From Sweltsa coloradensis (taxonomy: Eukaryota > Arthropoda > Insecta > Plecoptera > Chloroperlidae): a DNA stretch of 64,000 nucleotides. Position numbers and translations under genes: made by a program. Every line of letters begins with the position of its first letter. Position 1 is the first letter of the stretch. The notes beneath the pieces were generated by a model. That model did no database searches. It saw nothing but the letters and a program-made list of their open reading frames with translations, and was not told where the DNA came from. Below are positions 9,301 to 20,648 of the stretch, in pieces. Location of the stretch: contig JAMZAV010000360.1 of NCBI GenBank assembly GCA_024449915.1, positions 310,001-374,000 of the forward strand, written 5' to 3'.

Positions 9301-12016
9301 CATTGTAAGGAGGCCTAGAGAGCCATCCACGTAAGTGTTTGTTTAGAGATGCTTCTCCAGTGTAAGTGAGCCCAGAGAGCTCCTCCAGGTAGTGTTTGTC
9401 CTAAGAAACTTTTTAGTTAAGTGACTAGAGAAGCCTCCTCAGGTTGTTTGTCACTAGAGTAGCTTCTCCATGTTTAGTGGGCCTTTTAGAAGCTCCTCCA
9501 GGAGTGTTTTGCCTAAGAATTCTCAGTGTAAGTTGCCAGAGAAGCTCCTCCAGGAATTTTTTCCTGAGAAGCTTCTCCGTTGTCAGTGTGGCCTAGAAAG
9601 CTCCTCAGGTTTTTGTCCTGAAATTGCTTTCAGTAAGTGGGCCTTAAAACTTCAGGTATGTGTTGCCTAGAGAGCTCTCCAGTGTAAGTTCTGGCCTAAG
9701 AAGCTCTCCAGTTACGTGTTAGGACTTCTCAGAAGAAGATGCTTCTAATTTTAGTGGGCCTAGAATCCTTTCCCGGATGTTGTCCTAGAGAGCTTCTCCA
9801 GTGTAAGTGAGGCCTTGAGAAGTTTTTCAGGAAATGTTTGCAAAAAGCATCTCCAGTGTAAGTGAGGCCTAGAGAAGCTTCTCCAGGGTGTTTGTCCTAG
9901 AGAACTTCTCCAGTGTAAGTAGGCCAGAGATCCTCAAGAAGTGTTTTTCCTAGAGATGCTTCTCCAGTATAAGTGAACCCTAGAGAAGCTTCCCCCAGGT
10001 AGTGTTTGTCCTAGAGAATTTCTCCAAATGTAAGTGGGCCCAGAGAAGGGTTTCCCCCAGGATAGTTTTGTCCCAAATGCTTCTTTAGTGTCAGTATGGC
10101 CTAGAGAAGCTTTTTAAGGTAGTGTTTGTCCTAGAGAAGCTTCTCCAGTTAATTGGCTAGAAAGGTTCCTCCAGAATGTTTGTCCTAGAGATGCTTTCCA
10201 GTTTTAATGAGGCCTTCAGAAGTTTCCAGGAGTGTTTACCTAAAAAGCTCTCCAGTGTAAGTCAGCCCTAGAGAAAATTCTCCAGTTAAGGAACCTTAAA
10301 ACTTAGAGTTTTTCCCAGAAAACTTCTCCAGTGTAAGTGGGCCTAGAGAAATTCCTCCAGAAGTGTTTTTCCTGAGATCTTCTCCAAGGTAAGTGAGCCT
10401 TAGGGAAACTCTCCAGGTTTTTGTTTAATGAAGTGGCCTAGAGAAGTTCTTCCCATGTAAGTGAGGCCCAAAGGCTTTCCATAGTGTTTTGTCCTAGAGG
10501 CTTCTCAGTGTAAGTAGGCCTAGAGAAGCTCCTAGGGAAATTTTGTCCTAGAGAACTTTTTCAGTGTAGTGAGGCCTAAAACTCCTCCAGGAGTTTTTGT
10601 CCCTAAGAACTTCCCGTTAGTGAGGGCCCAAGGGGCTCCCCAGGATGTTTGTTCTAGAAGCTTCTCCTTTTAAGTGTGGCCTAAGGAAGTCCTCGGGTTG
10701 TTTTTCCTAGAGATGCTTCTCCATGTAAGGGGGCCCAAAAAGCTCCCCCAGGTAGTGTTTTTGGGAACCTTTAGGAAAAAAGCTCCCCCAGTAAATCGCT
10801 AGAGAAGCTCCCCCAATTTTTTTAAAGTTTTGGAAAGGGGGGTAAAGAACTTCCTTTCCCGGAGTGTTTTTCCTGAAAGCTTCTCAGTGTAAATTGGGCC
10901 CAGAGAGCCCCCAAGGGGGGTTTTTCCTAAAAAGCTTCTCCAGTGTAGGAGGCCTTAAACTCCCCCCAGGGATGTTTGTGAAAAAAAGCTTCTCCGTGTA
11001 ATAGGCCCAAGAAGCTTCTTTAGGAAGTTTGGCCCCAAAGAAGCTTTCCAAATGGGGAAGGGGGTTTGCCTAGAAACTTCTCCAGTGTAAAGGGGGAAAA
11101 AAGGCCCTTTTTGAAAAGCTCCTTCAAAAGTGTTTGTCTTAAAAACTTCTCCCTGTAAATGAGGCCCAAAAACTCCTCCAGGAATGTTTGTCCTTTAAGA
11201 GCTTTTTCAGTGTAGTGAGGGCCCGAGAAGCCCCAGGAAATGTTTTTCCCAGAGAAGTTCTCCATTTAATGGCCTAGAGAACCCTCCCGGGTTTTGTCCT
11301 AAGATGCTTCTCCCGGTAAGTGGGCCTTGGAAGCTCCCCAGGTAGTGTTTGCCTAAAAAAGCTTCTCCAGTGTAAATGGGCCCAGAAAGCTCCTCCAAAA
11401 GGTTTTTCCCCCTTTTTCCTTTTTCCTAGAAAGCCCTCCAGGAGTTTTGTCTAGAGATGCTTCTCCGTGTAATGGGCCTTGGGAAACTCCTCCGGGTGTT
11501 TTTTCCTAAAAGCTTTCCATTTTAAGTTAGCCTAGAAAGCTCCTTTTGGGTGGGTCCTAAAATTTTTTTAAAGCTTCTCCATTTAAGTGAACCTAAAAAG
11601 CTCCTTCAGGGGGTTTTGTTAAGAACTTCTCCATGTAGTGGGCCTAGAAGGTCCTTTTGGAATGTTGTCCTAGAGATGCTTCCCATTTTAAGTGGGCCTA
11701 AAGAAGCTTTTACCCCGGGAGTGTTTGACCTAGAGAAGCTTCTCCAGTGTAATTCAGGGTTAGAGAAGCTTCTTCAGTGTAAGTAAGCCCTTAAGAAGCT
11801 CCTTCGAAAAGTGTTTGTCTTAAAGATGCTTCTCCAGTGTAAGTGAGGGCCCAGAGAACCCTCCCGGATGTTTGTCCCAAAGGCTTCTCCCTGTATGTTA
11901 CCTAGAGAAGCTCCTCCAGGAAGTGTTTGTCCTAGAGAAGCTTCTCCAGTGTAAGTAAGGCCTAGAGAAGCTCCTCCAGGAAGTGTTTGTCCTAGAGATG
12001 CTTCTCCAGTGTAAGT
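6330..12016. repeat. Tandem satellite array, 60-bp dimeric unit
   Basis: The sequence is an array of a 60-bp unit, clearest at 8941-9180 and 11890-12016, where successive units align with little change. Each unit consists of two related 30-bp halves, one with AGAAGCTCCTCCAGGTAGTG and one with AGAAGCTTCTCCAGTGTAAG. Both share CCTAGAGAAGCT. The second half contains the palindrome GAGAAGCTTCTC (a HindIII site). The span would hold about 95 units. Much of the interior (about 7380-8880 and 9180-11890) has units shortened by scattered deletions and homopolymer distortion, which looks more like poor consensus than natural divergence. No protein is encoded. Confidence 0.95.
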
Positions 12017-12113
12017 TCCATTGCAAATTTTTTTTTAAAAATATAATAATTTTATCAAAGTTGATTTAATTTCTATGGTATTAGCAATAACAATAGGATG
12101 TAAAATATCTAGA

Positions 12114-12800
12114 CCCGGATTCATGTACATCCTGGGTATAGGTGGTATAACCATGGTATAACGACGGTATAAGGACTGGTTAAGTCTAGGCAACTCACAT
12201 CCAATTGAAACTTTCCCATGCTACAACAAGCGCACAACTAATGTTATTTTATACCTTTCACTGCATCCACAGCCAGGTAAATCAAATGATTATCAAAAGA
12301 ACATCGACAATTTGCACAGTTTTTGTTTTTGTTTTTATATAGTGACAGGAGTTTTGCGTGAGATCATTGCAAGAAAAGAAAAGAATAGGTGTATTATTTC
12401 CGTACATTTTTGTATAGCCTAGGTGGACAATCATACTATTGTTTATCTGAATTAGGCTTTTAGTAATCAAAATTAGTTATTTGTGGGAAAGTATGTCAGA
12501 ACAAGGTTGTGCTGGCCTAGGGTTGGCTAAGAAAGGCCTAGGGCTTGTCAAACATGTAATGTTAGTATTAATTTTATCTAGTCCTATAGCCTAATGGAAC
12601 TTTAGACCTACACTGTTGCATTATAAATAATTTTCTACATCTGGGCCTAGGCCAGGGACGGTTTCTGATTTGTTTTATGAGAGTATAATGACACCTTTAC
12701 TCGTTTCACACAAAGAAGAAAAATTTAAAATGTCCGCTATTTGTTTACGTATCGCACTTTCCCGCCTAACTCTGCTTGTACCGTCAACAAGTGTCAAGTA
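12114..12800. mobile_element. MITE-like dispersed repeat, copy 1
   Basis: Begins CCGGATTCATGTACAT followed by GGGTATAGGTGGTATAA. It matches 50691-51422 over most of its length, including GTTAAGTCT-x-GGCAACTC near the start and CTACATCTGGGCCTAGGCC near the end. In copy 2 the two ends are inverted repeats of each other; here the right end is diverged. No coding capacity is visible. Confidence 0.75.
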
Positions 12801-13003
12801 ACTAAAGATACTTGTTGAGTATGCCTAGTGTATAAGGCTTATTTTAAAACCTTTATGCGGAAGCCTTCCAGCAAACTTTTTTAACTTTTTCTTTCAAAAG
12901 AGACTATATTACTATAACCTTACTGTCCATGTAAAATATGAACATTGTAGCCCCACCCGTCTGGTCAGAATCGCGGGCCGATTGAAACTAGCGAATTAGA
13001 GTT

Positions 13004-13043
13004 AGACAGTAGTAGCAGTAGTAGCAGTAGCAGTAGCAGTAGG
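13004..13043. repeat. (GTAGCA)n microsatellite
   Basis: AGTAGTAGCAGTAGTAGCAG-type repeats immediately precede a hAT-type MITE. Confidence 0.85.
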
Positions 13044-13054
13044 CTAGCTAACAT

Positions 13055-13461
13055 CAGTGGTGTAGTCCTAAATTTTTAACAAGGGACACGCGGTCTGATT
13101 GTGGTGACTCAAACCAAGCACGGGGGGTTTGGGGGGCAGAGCCCCTCAACAAATTGCGCCGCAGGCTACATTTTTTAAACAGGTTTTTGAGTGCGTTTGG
13201 TGCGTTTTAGAAAAAAGTGGCGGGCTGAATAAAATTCCGAAACATAGTAGTTTTTTGTGTGCACCTGGAGCTCCATTGGTAAAATATATAACTGTAATTC
13301 AATGGGGCAACTTCCATCACATTTCAAAACAGGGGCCTGCCCTGAGATATGTTAGAAAAGATAAAATTTGAGAAAACATCGTTTTTTATTGGTTTGTATC
13401 TAGTAGTTAGCTGTAGAGTTAGCGAATCGATGCACGGCGTGTCCCCTCCACTACACCACTG
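13055..13461. mobile_element. hAT-type MITE with imperfect 8-bp target duplication
   Basis: Left end CAGTGGTGTAGT and right end ACTACACCACTG are exact inverted repeats 407 bp apart. Flanks are GCTAACAT (13047-13054) and GCAAACAT (13462-13469), 7 of 8 identical, matching the 8-bp duplication made by hAT transposases. The CAGTGG start is typical of hAT termini. No transposase is present. Confidence 0.8.
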
Positions 13462-14133
13462 GCAAACATCCTTAAAGTGATTTTGAGCATGTTTCAAGCC
13501 ATTTTTTCACCAAGAAGGAATGGTCGTACCCCAATAAAATTTGGCATGTGTTGTCAGGTAGGCCTACCTAAATCCCCTCGATTGTGATAGTTTTCAAGTT
13601 CACATCACGTTACATGACGGCTAGGTAACACCTCGAATTCACCCCAACTCTGCTTGCTGTATAAGGTGCTTGAGTGTGTAGCGCCTTGCTTTGAGGATTT
13701 GGGGAGGAGAGTCCGCGCTGGTCAGAACCAGCCACGGGCAGGGCGATAAAGACAAGGTTCTCACGTTGTGGTCGTCATTGTCTTTGTCATCGTTCGTATT
13801 TTCATGGTCGTCAAGGGAAGGGGAAATGGTCTCCGTCGACGAATGCCAGAGCTCGCCTCTAGTTTCGGGGTGTAAAATATAATACTCCCCGAAATACTGT
13901 CTTAGGTGGGATAGAGGAAAAAGTGCCCCCCCCCCCCTCCCCAACGGCTCCCTCCAACGCGCCTGTACAAGTGTACGGCGTACGCTACGCTAGGCCTACA
14001 CATGTTTAGAAATATATCATGAGAAACCTACCCAGGGTGCAATGCATGACCCCCCTCAGGTGTCCAACTAGGTATTTGGGAATTTGGACAATTGTGAAGG
14101 AATGTCCTAGGGCTGTTAAATAATAAAGAGGAC

Positions 14134-14312
14134 TAAGAGACGTAACTACGGGGTCGGGGGGAGGGGGGAACAAATTTAATCAAGGGGAACAATTTTGTGT
14201 CATCTCCCCCAGACCCCCTTTGTACCAGGATACATACTTATCACGAAACAATAATTTGTTTCATACGCTATGTTCGCCCGTCCCAGAAACAAGGGCTATA
14301 GTTACGCCACTG
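14134..14312. mobile_element. Degenerate hAT-type MITE
   Basis: The right end TATAGTTACGCCACTG mirrors a left stretch containing GACGTAACTACGGGG; with the CAGTGGCGTA consensus the left terminus is mutated. The interior is G-rich then C-rich, also roughly mirrored. It belongs to the same broad family as the elements at 13.06 and 16.18 kb. A clean target duplication was not found. Confidence 0.5.
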
Positions 14313-14362
14313 GAGGATTCAATCAGCCTTGCAGTACGTAAAAGTGCTTTGTGTTGTTAAGC

Positions 14363-15072
14363 GAGCGAAGCGAGCGTTTCCATTTGACTCTGCCGGAAAA
14401 ATTAGTCACTGTTTTTTTTTTTTTTTTTTTTGTTTGTTTGTTTGTTTGTTTGTTTTTTTTTTGTTTGTATGTCTCGCCATAACGTTCGAACGGAGGCTCG
14501 GATCGAGTTGAAATTTTGACCATCCGCAAGCTTCGTTCTCGATTGAATGCCATTAGTTTTGTGGCAAAATCATTCAAAAAGTTAAAAAGTTACATTAAAG
14601 TTAATCGAAAGTTTTTTTTTCAAACTAACCGGCGACAAAATCTGAGATAGCCAAATCATTTAGAATGTCCGTCCGGTCACGAATATGTTAATTTTATTTT
14701 GATCCGATAAGTAGTGTAGATGGAAATTACATTATAACAAAAGTAACGTTGCCATGGCAACGAAAAGACGCGCGAAGTTTCTAATGCACTGCCACCTAAG
14801 TAATCACAATACTTTCGAGAAAGCAGTGTATTATTTGTCACCAAAGAGTTTAAATATTTTTCCCAATGAGTCAAGGTCCTCTAGATGGCGGTGGATTTTA
14901 TCCACAAAGTAAAGGTTTACACACGGGTTTACCCAAATACCTTGGCAATAATAAATAATACTGGAAACGCGAACGTCGTATTTTTTTTATTTTTTTTATA
15001 AAAATGTGCAATGTGGGTCTAGCTATAGCACGTGCTCGCTTATCAACGCGTCCAACTGAGCGTTTCCTAGTT
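14363..15072 (+). repeat. Dispersed repeat family R14, copy 1
   Basis: Nearly identical to 51774-52488: both start GAGCGAAGCGAGCGTTTCC, carry a (TTTG)n run, pass through CGCCATAACGTTCGAACGGA, and end CTGAGCGTTTCCTAG. The start motif GAGCGTTTCC recurs near the end. Copy 2 differs by a small insertion near its right end and by the length of its T/G run. No coding region. The CTAG terminus and a short hairpin (AACGC/GCGTT) before it recall a Helitron 3' end, but the 5' end does not fit well. Confidence 0.8.
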
Positions 15073-15403
15073 AGACAAGAATAGCATGAGCACAGATAAC
15101 AGGTTGACCTCCAATCTGTTATCTGTTGTCTGCGCCGTATGATAATAACATAATAGTAGTAGATTGCGAATTGCGTGTTTAGAAGAGACAGATCAACGTA
15201 ATTTTATGTAGTACATATTGTATTATTGTCATAAAATCAGAATCAGATGTCCAAGTAGTGCTTCCGCTTTCGATGGCCACAAATATTATCATTAATTTTA
15301 TTGCGGAATGACGGTTCATCTCAAACTGTGTAGGCTATCCTCAGAAAAACAAGTAATTCAATCTAAAAACTAACAATAATAAGCTAAAACAAAATATATT
15401 GGA

Positions 15404-16072
15404 TGAGCGAAGCGAAGACTTCAATTTCACTGACCCCTCAAAAAATTCAGCTCCAATGTTTTTTTTTTCTGTCTGTTTGTTCGCGCTCTACCGGGCAAAC
15501 GGCATATGCGATCTTGATGAAAATTGGAGGGGACCTTCGAAATCTCTGAACTTAGACCTGCCACGTTTTTGGGTACAATCAAAGAAATATTTCTCATGAA
15601 TATCGTACTTTTACAATTTTTTTTCGATTTTAAGTGCGATATTTTCGTGACATTTGGGCCTATTCTGACCAAACGGGTGGGGCTACAACGTTCATATTTT
15701 ACATGGACATTAAAGTAATGGTGATGTATTGCCTTTTAAAAGAAAAGGTTGAAAAAGTTGTCAGAATCCATTGAAATAAAGGTTTTAATATGAGTTTTTT
15801 GAGGTGTATAATGACAATTAACAAGACAATAGAAACTTGACAACAATCACCTACAATGCGTTCAAAATGCACTTGCAAAGGAAAAGTGGTCCTACGCAAA
15901 CTACAAACTTACAAAAAAGCTCATCCATCAACGCGGCGGGACTTAAGCGTTTTCCTAGTATAGGTAGAAAAACAATACATACCATAACAAACACAAACAG
16001 CATGCAACAAAACAGCCTAGTTATGGATCATGCCTATATAGGCTTCGACGCGGCGAAGCGTCCCGTTTATTT
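15404..16072 (+). repeat. Possible related dispersed element
   Basis: Starts GATGAGCGAAGCGAAG, carries a T-run then CTGTCTGTTTGTTCGCGCTC as in R14 (14363-15072), and ends near CGACGCGGCGAAGCG. It resembles R14 in layout but not in base-by-base sequence. There is no second copy in the window. Confidence 0.3.
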
Positions 16073-16183
16073 TTAATAGAATAATAATTAATGTTAAAGA
16101 AGCATTTAATTTTAAACATTTTGCATGTTGAAGCACCTATTTTTTTTATTTTCACCAAAACCCTAAATGTGCACGGGGTGTTT

Positions 16184-16208
16184 CAGTGGTGTATCCAGGA
16201 ATGTACTC

Positions 16209-16239
<31 letters not shown>

Positions 16240-16431
16240 TCAACATGCCAATCAGGGAAGGGGCCTGTAAAGACGTTTTAGAATTATACAATAAAAAGAA
16301 AATGTTAGAATTTTTTTCATATTTGACGTTTTCTAACGAATCAAATCAAATAGGCCCTACTAAGTGCGTGAGGGGAAGGTTTAAACCCCATACCATAACC
16401 CCCACCGGCCCACCCCCTGGATACGCCACTG
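16184..16431. mobile_element. hAT-type MITE with CAGTGGYGTATCCAGG ends
   Basis: Left CAGTGGTGTATCCAGG and right CCTGGATACGCCACTG are inverted repeats with one mismatch. This terminus is a common hAT MITE signature. The G-run at about 16210-16238 mirrors the C-rich right side. Flanks GGGTGTTT and GGTGGTTT are similar (6 of 8), consistent with an aged 8-bp duplication. Confidence 0.8.
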
Positions 16432-16439
16432 GGTGGTTT

Positions 16440-18407
16440 CTAGCACTTCTAACGGAAAATTATACTCAGGAACATTTCAATTCATTACAGACAATTAAAA
16501 CGATATCATATCAGAATGCAATGCTAGAATAATTCTCAATAGGTATGGGAAAACCTTATTTTTGGTAAAACTATTAAAAAATAAATGATCACCGATTTGG
16601 CATCAAACGTTAAATTCCCGTATCTCTGCTGTTGAACTACGACTGTTTAGCTTGTTTTGTTCCCTTTATCGCTAGACCTCTGTCTGTCTGTCTGTTGATA
16701 GCACAGCAAGGACGTTGTCGTTGTTGCTTGTGTGATGTAATGTACTGACTCACAGTCACAGTTAACATGTTTAAGACAATCAGAGGGCATAGCCCCATAG
16801 CAAGTAATGCCTGACTGCCTTCATTAAAACTAAATAAAATAACTGAATGTTATTTGAAATAATAATATGATAAAATAGTCAATAAATAAAATAAAATAAA
16901 TGTTAAAGTATCAAAATATGGTAGGTCTAATATTATAGTAGGCCTATACATTTTAAATGACAATTTAAGTAAAATATTATTTTATTCTATTCTTGAAATT
17001 TGTTGCATCTTTGATTTGAAGAGGAATAGTATTCCATAAAGTAACGGCACGGCTATAAAAATGATTTTGATAGATAGATGTTCTAGCACACATCCACTCA
17101 CATCCACTCACCTTATCGTCATCACCATTCTATTTCATTGACTGATTGAGTCGACTACAAAATACGAATTTATCTATTAAACTATTTATTTCTTTATTCC
17201 TTACTTATGTTGATAAAGTATCAAGCCCCTCATATGCATATTTTTAATTGTTCGTTTGGGTCACACTGGTTTGTTTCTGCTTTGTAGAAGATTATCCCAG
17301 TGCAATCTATAGACACACGCAAATCAATGTCCCAAAGGTGTGTTTCGGGCTAGTTGAACACAAATATTAAGTAAACAATTTACAATTACTTATAAAATGT
17401 ATACCTGCTGAATTTTATAAAGGCTAATAAACGTACATCTACATCCACATACATCTAAAGTGGTTTTTTGTTTGAGATACCTTATGTCAGCCACAAAACG
17501 AGGTTTACTCATGTGTATTCTTTGGGTTTTAGCACGGATGTTAAATGATATAAAAGCAATGCACTTGACACACGTCCGTACGTACGTATAGGCGGCCCTA
17601 TCCTGACGCCAGGTAGATTAGCAAAACAATTTGGTGTTTGGTGATAGAAACTTGAAATTTTCACCAATGTGCGTTGTTTCACCATTCATAGGTCATTAAG
17701 ATTTGTAATTCGAAAGGAGTATAGTAAATTAAAATACAACATTCCCCTGGTCCCTGGGATCAGTTGGCGTATGAGTGTTTACAATTTTTGTTTTTGATTC
17801 AATGCATTGTTAAAAGATTATATAGGCAGAAAGTAGATTATTATTTATTGTATATTGTTGTAATAAATTGCATTAGTATTTAAAAATGTGTTAAACTATA
17901 GGCCTATCTCATTATTTTTGTGTGCATTTATGTATTTACATCATTACAATTATTTACTGACTATAAAAACAATAATATATGTGCTCCAAGTGGAAATAAA
18001 TAAAATACATAAATATAAAGTACCTGCTGGAGAAATCTTTTTATTCCATTGACGAATTTCTAAACCTACTCTTTCAGTTTCGTAGCATATTATTAGTTAT
18101 TTATTATCTATAGTCCTATGTATTTAATTATTTATATTTTATATTATAGTTTTAAATTTGTGTTGTTTGTAGGCTAATTCGAATCCTCTATATATACACG
18201 TGTCATTGGATTATACTACGGTAATTAATATAATATAATAAAATAGAATTGCTGAAATCATAAATTTACTGTCGCATTACGCAAAACTTAATGGTGTGCA
18301 TGATTAAAGCTAAAAAAAAAATACACTCCTACGAACAAACGCGGCAATAGTATGAGTTATACAAAACGGGGAAAAAATAAGTTTATCTAGGGATCGAACC
18401 CCGAACT
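16440..18407. other. AT-rich DNA with no recognisable gene
   Basis: No paired terminal repeats or coding exons seen. Just before the retroelement array, GGGATCGAACC (18390-18400) is the complement of a tRNA B box (GGTTCGATCCC); no matching A box was found, so it is at most a SINE remnant. Confidence 0.35.
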
Positions 18408-18415
18408 ATTGCGTG

Positions 18416-20648
18416 TGTAACAGTTCAGACCCTGTGTTTGCCCGGATCAGGGATCTGGTTACTAATTTACATAATTAAATTCACTAGCTCATCAGCGAAT
18501 ACGATCTTCCAAGAAAAATAAAAAAAATTACAAATAATTTTTAATTACTCAAATTACTAGCCAATAAAAAAAATCCTTCCTGTTATTAACTTAATTACCT
18601 GTCCATAGGATCTCCACAGTTGATGCTGCAAGACCTAGCTCTGCTCTGCTATTTTCCTGCCCCACCGGCAATAAAGCTTATGAATAAAAATAATTGAGGA
18701 GGATTTCAGGAGTACAATCTACATTAAAAATTGCATCATTAATTTTAACATACTTCAGTTCACTATTGACCATTGGACATGACAATTACAATTGAAATTA
18801 CACCCTACCTATCGAGCTCGTTATTAAATAAGGTTGGACGAACCTTCGAATACCCCTCCAAAATGTGAAGCTATACATCCAATTTACCAAATCAATGAGT
18901 TATAATTATAATGCCCACGGCATGTACTTAACCTTCGGCAGTCGTCGTTGTAATCCAAATACGTAAATGTTGAAAAGTGGAGGGCAATTTCTTGAAGTTG
19001 GGGTTAGAAGATAATCCACATGGCGATGACACACGTGGTTTGATTAAGCACTGGTAATTAGTCACACTGTTTATCGAGTATAAACACAGTTCCTTGAACA
19101 CGTTGCTTTATTGATTGGACACCGTCTATTGGATTAATACACAGTTCTTTTTGATTGGTAGATTCTTGATAAATTGAGTTTTCCGTTCGAAAGGTATTGT
19201 GCCGTTGAATTATTATTGTTAATTATGTGTTGTTAACGTGTTTTGAAGTCTATGTCTGATGTAACTGTTTCACAAGTATCATCCACTGACGATAATGACC
19301 AATTATTGCATTACTGTTGAAATCGTTCTACTGTCCAATGCCCTACACAGTTAGTTAATTTAAGTGAACAATGGCTTATTCACTGACGACGATGGCAAAA
19401 TGCTGTTCGGAGCACCGTTTATTGTTATGTGATGCAATGGCTTATCACTGAACGACGCTTAACAATGACGCTCGGCCCAGTTACTTAGTTCTGTGATAAG
19501 CAATAGCTTATCACGTACGACGATTAAAAATGACGCTCGTGCACGTTAAATTAGTTATATGATAGCAAGAGCTTCTCACTGACGACGATGAACACAATAT
19601 GATGCTCTGGCACAGATTAATTAGTTATGTGATAGCAGAGGTCTTATCACTGACGACGATGAAAAAATAGATACAGCTCGGCGACAATTAATTAGTTATG
19701 AAATCACTTTCACTCGATGATCACTAATGACGTTCCAACACTATATTTGATTCGTATCCTACCGAAGCACGGTAGGGCCCTAATAAAAACTTAGCTTAGA
19801 TCGCGTGACAATCATGGTGTTCCGTGCAATCCGAGAGCCCCCATCCTTCGACTCACGTCCACCCGTGGACAAAGCCACCGACCAACTCTGACGAGAACCC
19901 CCAGCTCTTCCTCGAAAACCGCATATGGCCCCCTCAAGTACACATGTCGCTCTCATGTTCCCGTGAACAGACAATTATATCTCTTCCGATCTCAACTTGA
20001 AACCTCTGAAACCTGTAAACTACCTGGACTTAATGCCCTTATGTCATTCCATCCTATTGACTCGTCTCTACTATAGACCAAAACAATACTCGCAAAATAC
20101 TGCGTAGCAGCTACTCGGAACTGTGAATTAATCAGCCATCTAGGCCGAGTGGCATCAACCGTGAAATCGTCGCCGATGGTAGGCCTACCTAGTTCACCAA
20201 AACCCGCATCTTTACAATTTTTCCAAGACCTCTGTCTGCAACAGATTAGCTCCATTCAAACGTTCCTTGAAAATTAATTATTGCTCTGCACTGCGTAGCG
20301 GTATTCCGGGGGATTTGAAAGAAATCTACTTCAAGATGTTCTCTAAGCTTGACCTATCCGGGTTGTTTCACTTTGATTACAATTACATATCGATTTTAAT
20401 TAGAACTGAAGCTTGATTTAAGTTTCTAATTCTAATAAAAATTAAAATTGATTACTATATTAATTAATATTTGATATTGCAAATTCGATAGGCAAATAGC
20501 AAAAAAAAAAATTTAGTATGCAAATACCACACATACATCTAGGGATTCAAAAAAGGATTGGGAAAACCCCAAGGTAAAAAAGGAAAAAAAACCCCCCCCC
20601 CCCCCCCCCCCCCCCCTTTTAAAAAGTCCCCCCAAAAAAAGTCGCGAT
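18416..20648 (-). repeat. LTR-like terminal repeat, copy 1
   Basis: Begins TGTAACAGTTCAG and ends GTCGCGAT. Compared with the other two copies, the last 120 bases are disrupted by A and C homopolymers (about 20560-20640), where copies 2 and 3 read a normal GATTGACAGTAGGACCTAA; this looks like a sequence-quality problem. Confidence 0.7.
19340..19705. repeat. 65-bp minisatellite inside LTR copy 1
   Basis: About five repeats with the core TTAGTTATGTGATAGCAATG and CTTATCACTGACGACGATGA, period roughly 64-70 bp. It is conserved in position in all three LTR copies. Confidence 0.8.

Noticed and set aside
7101..11786. Multiple Leu/Ser-rich open frames
   Set aside because: They are satellite translations in different frames with no start or splice conservation.
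6330..12016. CRISPR-like array
   Set aside because: Units are contiguous with no unique spacers, and the DNA is animal-like; it is a satellite.
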